DNA of 64,000 bases. It comes from Thalassomonas viridans. Lineage in GTDB: Bacteria; Pseudomonadota; Gammaproteobacteria; Enterobacterales; Alteromonadaceae. Both the position numbers and the translations under genes were made by a program. Location of the stretch: contig NZ_CP059733.1 in assembly GCF_000948985.2 (NCBI RefSeq), positions 3,038,001 through 3,102,000 on the forward strand. The letters are read 5' to 3'. Positions 60,201-64,000 of the stretch are shown one piece after another. The stretch's first letter is position 1. Every line of letters starts with the position of its first letter. A model generated the notes under the pieces. That model did no database searches. It saw only the letters and a list, made by a program, of their open reading frames with translations, and was not told where the DNA came from.

Positions 60201-60842
60201 CGCTCGACCCCGACGGCGACAGATACCGACGATAAGTTTTTTATGATCCGGGATGAAACGGTCTTTACCCAGTCGTTCAGCGATACCAGCACACCGCCGA
60301 TCCCGGATGCCGTTACCCTGACGGATCTCTACGATTATACCAATGATCCTTTCGGCCAGGTATTGACTACCCAGGAGCGGGAAACACTGGAGCTTGCCGT
60401 AAGCAGCAAAAGCGGCTGGTTTGTTGATTATACCGGCAGCGGCGAGAAAAGCCTGTCGGCGGCTACGGCAATAGCCGGTGTTGCTTATTTTACTTCTTTT
60501 ACTCCCGCCTCCGGCAGTAATAGCAATACCTGTGAGTTAAGCGCCGGCGCAGGTGTTTTATATGCCGTTGATCTGGCGCTGGGCACGACTATTTATGAGT
60601 GGCGGCAATTAAGTGTCGGGGATCGTATTCCCGATACCCCGACCGTGATCATTCCGCCGGATGACAGCTCTGACTATAACAAGCTGCTTTTTGTCGGTGT
60701 GGGTAAAGGCACGGAGGGCGGCACTATCACCTTATGCAGCAGCGATGATTGTGATCCGGGGGATCCGGACGATGATGCTGATCCAGACGGTATCGGCCTG
60801 AAAACCATGCGCACTTATCTTTATGTGACCGAATCCCAGTAA
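57264..60842 (+). CDS. pilY1: PilY1-like type IV pilus adhesin
   Basis: 1192-aa exported protein (signal peptide MNKWFGCGLLILISGYITA). A von Willebrand A domain follows at once (QVLIIFDNSGSMSTS, MIDAS D-x-S-x-S), with further elements near LITDGQPTRDL and LFTIGFGKD. The C-terminal half is a PilY1/PilC beta-propeller (DVFADPLHSKPLVINYG, IIIGTNAGVLHMFDDNGD, WAFMPKEFFPNI, GKAWVFVGLRRGG-type strands, LYAGDTGGNVWRVD). PilY1 caps type IV pili and binds surfaces and calcium. The usual pilVWXE neighbours are absent, so this is an orphan. Long AT-poor leader upstream, empty of genes. Confidence 0.93.
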   Translation: MNKWFGCGLLILISGYITAEDIELYVGDVSQRSGTKPQVLIIFDNSGSMSTSEEVKTPYDPDTVYPAIGGFNSLSERFIYFTKGTGVDGTIPVPDSPSEARRFLYDINSCHTAKLRLDSVGYYTGHIREYTFKGNSGSWQEIPDNNGANIEIIDCWDDVNLEDPENAGILKKNSPLEALPDGYPVDGKGTKQNPVYYTANAADSQTQLGTGEVVTLYTDNYLRWSQGESIATVNRSRLDIAKDTVTDLIESAPSIDFGLQIFNHNHSGEYTRDGGRVVFGIQESTAAARQELIDIINLELDAETNTPLCETLYEARRYFGGLSVDFGDNDSNRGGSYKGNTPPRDTSVEDNKTYIAPYNGCSNQVYVILITDGQPTRDLAADTYVKGLPGVGGPFNVNGTNNYLAALAGWMNTNDINDNIDGNQHATLFTIGFGKDAVNDAGELLQEAATQGGGQYYPAEDPSSLLSSLQSALIEIARENTSFTSPSIASNNFDRTETLDSVYYAMFLPDRGPRWQGNIKKLKVVNGVQVDRTNTSAINSEGNIEDSAKTFWTQATSADGNEVKEGGVAEMLRSKSDRTILSDLGASGSLVALTRANAQAAFGGSAELAAKLDVTEDEIDAHLDWAKGVDVDDADNDGSTTDIRFDVFADPLHSKPLVINYGGSSSSQDVRIIIGTNAGVLHMFDDNGDTVDENWAFMPKEFFPNIKTLKNNYPTSAKVYGIDGSPASYILDKNGDGTINSASGDKAWVFVGLRRGGSSYYALDVTIPDSPKLLWHIDSGTSGYSELGQSWSQPRVGYSALNVSGGTANPVIFFGGGYDIGKDSSGAGSNDSVGRAIYMADAKTGTLLWSLSPSTASGNHTQVPTLSDSIPASIGILDSDSDGLVDRLYAGDTGGNVWRVDMPGNAPKSSETPWTAFKLAELGGTSTTDDRRFFSEPSIVRTIISDTLETSVTDEDGKTTTVVTRQERPYEAILIGSGDRSTPTATDTDDKFFMIRDETVFTQSFSDTSTPPIPDAVTLTDLYDYTNDPFGQVLTTQERETLELAVSSKSGWFVDYTGSGEKSLSAATAIAGVAYFTSFTPASGSNSNTCELSAGAGVLYAVDLALGTTIYEWRQLSVGDRIPDTPTVIIPPDDSSDYNKLLFVGVGKGTEGGTITLCSSDDCDPGDPDDDADPDGIGLKTMRTYLYVTESQ

Positions 60843-60998
60843 AGGCGGGGCTGGCGGCGGTAATTTTGTATTGCTGTCTGCCACAGCCGGTTAACCGTAA
60901 AGGGCCGGTACAAATGGGTTACAAATCATAGCAGTTTCTAACACCTGACTTAGCTAGAATAGCGTTACAGCTTAAGGTTAAAAAAGAGTGACAGGGCT

Positions 60999-61397
60999 AT
61001 GAAAGGAAAAAGTGAACTCAGATTATCTTATATGGCGCAGGTGGTTTTGTATTTATTGGTGGTTATTCATTGGGTGTTGCCCTTTACCCCGGTGAACCAG
61101 CATCCTGAGCCACATATAAAAATAGCGGCGCTTGGGGTAGGGGCGATATTTTTACTGTTTGCCCAGCTTTCTTATACCCGGCCGAGGCAGAGTTTTGCCG
61201 GTGGACTGATATTTTTAGTTATTTTGTATATTGTCAGCGCTGTCACCGGAGCTTCCCCGATCACGGAAGGTCTGGTGGTTAAGTTGCTGTTTGCCACTTT
61301 GCTAATGGTGGATTTTATCGATACCGGTAAAGCAGGGCGGAGTACAGGGGCGGGATTGAGTCCGGCTTTGTTATTGGATAAACGTCACCAGGTGTGA
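60999..61397 (+). CDS. Four-helix membrane protein (132 aa)
   Basis: 132-aa membrane protein with four hydrophobic segments (MAQVVLYLLVVIHWVLPF, IKIAALGVGAIFLLFAQL, FAGGLIFLVILYIVSAV, LVVKLLFATLLMVDFI). No family motif recognised. About 155 bp after the PilY1-like gene; could be co-transcribed. Function unknown. Confidence 0.65.
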   Translation: MKGKSELRLSYMAQVVLYLLVVIHWVLPFTPVNQHPEPHIKIAALGVGAIFLLFAQLSYTRPRQSFAGGLIFLVILYIVSAVTGASPITEGLVVKLLFATLLMVDFIDTGKAGRSTGAGLSPALLLDKRHQV

Positions 61398-61630
61398 GTG
61401 ACGCTATAGGTAATCCGGCACTTAGCTGCTTAGTATAGGTATAGGGCGTTTAAGTGCCGGAAGCTTTTTCTTTCTGATTTGCCGGAAGGGAGCGCTTAAT
61501 TTTACACTTGCCGCTATTTTTCAGCCATAGTTAGCAATATTCCTACTTTTATTTGAAAATTCAATAATCTGGCATACCTTTATCCTTGACTAACTAAAAC
61601 AGGACTAGTTGCTTAATAAGGATAATAACT

Positions 61631-62518
61631 ATGCAAACAAGAATAATAACCGCTCTGCTGTTAATCATATTACCGCTTTCTCTTCAGGCGGAAATCGCTA
61701 ACTTCAAAAGTCATTTACTGAACATCACCGCAGACAAAGAAAAAATTTCCGGCACCTTTGTGCCGGATACCGGCCGGCAAACCGGCAATAAAACAATTAC
61801 GGCACCGGCTGAAAAGCAGGCTGCTCTGCTCTTTTCCAGTGTTGAAAAAGCCCAAGGTGAATTTGAACTCAGTGTGGAAGTTCACGGTAAAACCCTGACG
61901 GCATCGGTTGATAAATATAGTAAAAGTGCAAAACTAAATGCGGTAGACACTAAGGGCGAAACGGTATTTATCAATGCCAAAGACCGGCGGCAACTTGAGG
62001 CATTATCTAAGGCTTATGAGCAGTTGGGCTATGGCGACGACAGTGACGCCGCCAATATGCTTAAGCGCCTGCTGTCTTTATGGGCGCAAACGCCGGATGA
62101 TGTCAGCCTGCAGCGTTCAATTGACGGCGTATCCACATCGGCGTATCAAAGCTTATGCAGTTACGAGGGCCTGGAACTGGCGGCAAGCCATGACGGCAAC
62201 CAATGCGGTTATGATGATCCCGAATGCACCAGCTTAGCCCTGGTGGGCAGCCGGGGCAGCAATACCGAATCCTTTATCAATGGCCAGTGGACCACGGCGG
62301 AGCCGGATCATGTTCCTTATGTCCGTCAGCGGGGAGAATGTTACGGAAATTGCGGCGGCGGCTGTCCGTCGGGGAACCAGATCCTGACCCGGGATTGTTT
62401 AAACCATGATCAATGTGTCCGTAATGGCCATTCCCTGGCCAGCGGCTGGTGTAATGATGATTTTACCTATACGTTTGACGATGCCATCTTTGCTCCGGAA
62501 TGCCCCGGCACCGACTAA
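61631..62518 (+). CDS. Exported protein with phospholipase A2-like C-terminus
   Basis: 295-aa protein with a signal peptide (IITALLLIILPLSLQA). The N-terminal ~170 residues are unrecognised. The C-terminus has GECYGNCGGGCPSG, then DCLNHDQCVRNGHSLASGWCNDDF (about residues 255-278): the D-C-x-x-H-D-x-C pattern with its following Cys resembles the secretory phospholipase A2 active site (His259/Asp260) and its GxCGxG calcium loop. Predicted to be secreted or periplasmic and possibly lipolytic. The match is by motif only, so lipase activity is unproven. Confidence 0.68.
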   Translation: MQTRIITALLLIILPLSLQAEIANFKSHLLNITADKEKISGTFVPDTGRQTGNKTITAPAEKQAALLFSSVEKAQGEFELSVEVHGKTLTASVDKYSKSAKLNAVDTKGETVFINAKDRRQLEALSKAYEQLGYGDDSDAANMLKRLLSLWAQTPDDVSLQRSIDGVSTSAYQSLCSYEGLELAASHDGNQCGYDDPECTSLALVGSRGSNTESFINGQWTTAEPDHVPYVRQRGECYGNCGGGCPSGNQILTRDCLNHDQCVRNGHSLASGWCNDDFTYTFDDAIFAPECPGTD

Positions 62519-62742
62519 GTGAAGGCATGGAGGTTTGCCGCCTAACCTACAGGGGGTGCTGCCACAGTGTAATCCATGTGTTTTATTTGTGTATCTTTTG
62601 TGTTAATTAAATTTGACACGAGCTTGCTTGTTCAGTAGTTTATTTTGGTATCTGTTTCGAGCTCATAGCAGTTGAGGCAGATATTAAATTAAAAAATAAT
62701 AATAGAAAATTCATCCATGAGCGGATGAACATAAGGAATATC

Positions 62743-62943
62743 ATGAATAAGAAACTAATGTTTGCCCTGGCGGGTATAGGTATGGGAATCGGCTTAACAA
62801 CTACTGCGACTGCTGCAACTTCAAGTGAATGCCGACAAGCCCAGGGGATGTCAAATTACTACTGTAATTATGTAATGGACAACAATCTTTGTAATTATTG
62901 GATCAATGTTGTTATTGAGTGTGGCCAGATAGTATCGGTTTAA
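62743..62943 (+). CDS. Small secreted cysteine-containing peptide (66 aa)
   Basis: 66-aa preprotein with a clear signal peptide (MNKKLMFALAGIGMGIGLTT then TATA-A, cleavage near residue 25). The mature ~41-residue part has four cysteines (SECRQ, YYCNYVMD, NLCNYW, IECGQ), enough for two disulfides. AAGGAATATC ribosome site before ATG 62743. Follows the phospholipase-like gene by 225 bp. Could be a small toxin-like or structural peptide; no family recognised. Confidence 0.7.
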   Translation: MNKKLMFALAGIGMGIGLTTTATAATSSECRQAQGMSNYYCNYVMDNNLCNYWINVVIECGQIVSV

Positions 62944-62979
62944 TCTCTGACCGGGTGTTGTTGTGATACCCGGATAAAG

Positions 62980-63015
62980 AACGATCTGTTATTTAAAAAC
63001 GAATAACAGATCGTT
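62980..63015. terminator. Bidirectional terminator-like hairpin
   Basis: Perfect 14-bp stem AACGATCTGTTATT / AATAACAGATCGTT with an 8-nt loop between convergent genes. Confidence 0.75.
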
Positions 63016-63032
63016 GATGAAATAAAGCCTGG

Positions 63033-64000
63033 TTAAGCCGCGTTTGCTGTGATTATCTCTCCGGTATTTTTACGATGCTTACCAGAACTGGCAAATACAG
63101 GCAAAGACAATAATGCCGCAACAAAACTCAGGGTAAACAGGGCACTTGCCGTCATACCGCCGATGATCACCGCCGCCAGCCCCCGGTAGATTTCTGCACC
63201 TTCCCCCGGACTTAACATTAAGGGCAACATGCCGAAGATAGTGGTGCAGGTACTCATATAAATCGGCCTTTTGCGCAGCCTTACCGCTTCGAGTATCGCC
63301 AGTTGCTGCTTCAGGCCACGCTTGAGCGCTTTATCGTACTGTCCCGCCAGTAAGATGGCATTATTGATCACCAGTCCCATCAGGATAATAAAACCTATCA
63401 TAGTGATAACATCCAGGTTTTGCCTGGTAAAGATATTGAGCAGCTGCAGGTTTAACATGCCACCGGCGATGGCCAGCGGCATAGAGGCGATCACCGCAAA
63501 GGCCAGTGACCAGGATTTCAGGGTCAGGTACATCAATATCGTTAAGATCACTAAAGATAAAATAAACATCTGGCCGAACTCCTGCAAAAAGGCATTGAGG
63601 CGGTCGGCACTGCCGCGATAGCCGACAAACAACTGTTTATTGGCACTGGTTAGCAGAAAAGCGTCCACCTCCTGTTTAACCTGTTCGATAAAAGGTCCCA
63701 CCGGCATATTCTCCGGCGGTTGCAGGTCGAGGGTTACACTGGACTGGCGGTTGATGCGGCTGAGGGATTCCGGCGCCAGCACCATTTCTGCACTCACCAG
63801 CTGATGCAGCGGTTGATAACCGTGTCCGGCGATAAAGATTTCTGTTCTCAGCAGTTGATCCAGGTGTCCGGCTTCTTTGGCCTTAAAATAAAACGGCAGG
63901 GTATCGCCTTCGGCATAAAAGCGTCCCAGGTATATGCCGTCGGTAAGGGCGACCAGTTGGCGGTTCAGGTCTGACTGGGATAAACCGAAATAGATCAGCT
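63033..64000 (-). CDS. RND efflux pump inner-membrane subunit, 3' part
   Basis: C-terminal part of an AcrB-type (HAE/MFP-dependent) drug/proton antiporter; the reading frame is open to the right edge, so the gene continues outside. Visible are the second periplasmic loop and the second membrane half: SLVILTILMYLTLKSWSLAFAVIASMPLAIAGG, MIGFIILMGLVINNAILLAGQY and the signature RPIYMSTCTTIFGMLPLMLSPGEGAEIYRGLAAVIIGGM. Pumps of this type export drugs, dyes or lipids with a periplasmic adaptor, expected to be encoded upstream beyond the window. Confidence 0.92.
   Translation of the reverse strand, partial: LIYFGLSQSDLNRQLVALTDGIYLGRFYAEGDTLPFYFKAKEAGHLDQLLRTEIFIAGHGYQPLHQLVSAEMVLAPESLSRINRQSSVTLDLQPPENMPVGPFIEQVKQEVDAFLLTSANKQLFVGYRGSADRLNAFLQEFGQMFILSLVILTILMYLTLKSWSLAFAVIASMPLAIAGGMLNLQLLNIFTRQNLDVITMIGFIILMGLVINNAILLAGQYDKALKRGLKQQLAILEAVRLRKRPIYMSTCTTIFGMLPLMLSPGEGAEIYRGLAAVIIGGMTASALFTLSFVAALLSLPVFASSGKHRKNTGEIITANAA

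Noticed and set aside
1..64000. CRISPR arrays, tRNA or rRNA genes, prophage structural modules
   Set aside because: No regularly spaced short repeats, no tRNA cloverleaf with CCA end and no phage gene run were seen; the only phage-like domain is the isolated tail-collar protein.

Overview
The window looks like a chromosomal accessory region of a marine gammaproteobacterium. Gene content (AbgT transporter, PuuE allantoinase, PilY1, RND pump), vibrio-like attC sites and the intergenic repeats fit Alteromonadales, perhaps a Colwelliaceae/Thalassomonas-type genome. That placement is an inference; there is no rRNA, tRNA or marker gene to confirm it. No CRISPR array, prophage or integrase was seen.

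Layout. 0-4.4 kb: the end of a DUF2971 gene, copy 1 of a repeated two-gene peptide module on the minus strand, and an AbgT-family transporter. 4.5-7.6 kb and 10.9-16.2 kb: two integron-type gene-cassette arrays with no integrase (CALIN-like). Each begins with the same 319-bp leader ending at a GTTAG core. Array A has three or four cassettes, and array B has eight genes separated by seven attC-like sites. Between them lie RluE-like, FAD oxidoreductase and LysR genes. 17-23.8 kb: module copy 4 is broken by an IS66 element, itself broken by an IS630 element. An RluE pseudogene fragment, a 483-aa orphan gene and intact module copy 2 follow. 24-26.4 kb: PuuE, a large palindromic repeat and two orphan genes. 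26.5-35 kb: a third, decayed cassette-like region (DUF1428, zinc protease, NmrA/MerR pair, MerB-like, GNAT, DUF3088, DUF2059 and others). 34.4-40 kb: ordinary small genes, plus a DapF-like protein lacking both catalytic cysteines. 40-41 kb: an intact IS1595-type element with target duplication.

41.4-52.9 kb is the most interesting part: a RiPP (ribosomally made, modified peptide) cluster. It has two short candidate precursor peptides, a HlyD-type adaptor, a C39-peptidase ABC exporter, a periplasmic S41 protease and four radical SAM maturases, three with a full SPASM domain and one shortened. The main precursor (55 aa, 48560-48727) has a double-glycine leader and a cysteine-rich core. A ~42-bp element is shared upstream of the exporter operon and of this precursor, suggesting co-regulation. 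Module copy 3 follows, convergent with the last maturase gene.

54-64 kb: a leucine-rich-repeat lipoprotein, a methyltransferase, an orphan PilY1-like adhesin, a phospholipase-A2-like secreted protein, a small secreted Cys-rich peptide and the end of an RND efflux pump.

Two systems look potentially undescribed. One is the four-maturase RiPP cluster. The other is the multi-copy module: a peptide with a conserved N-terminus and variable C-terminus, overlapping by 8 bp a ~97-aa helical protein, behind a conserved hairpin and a 12-bp-periodic operator.
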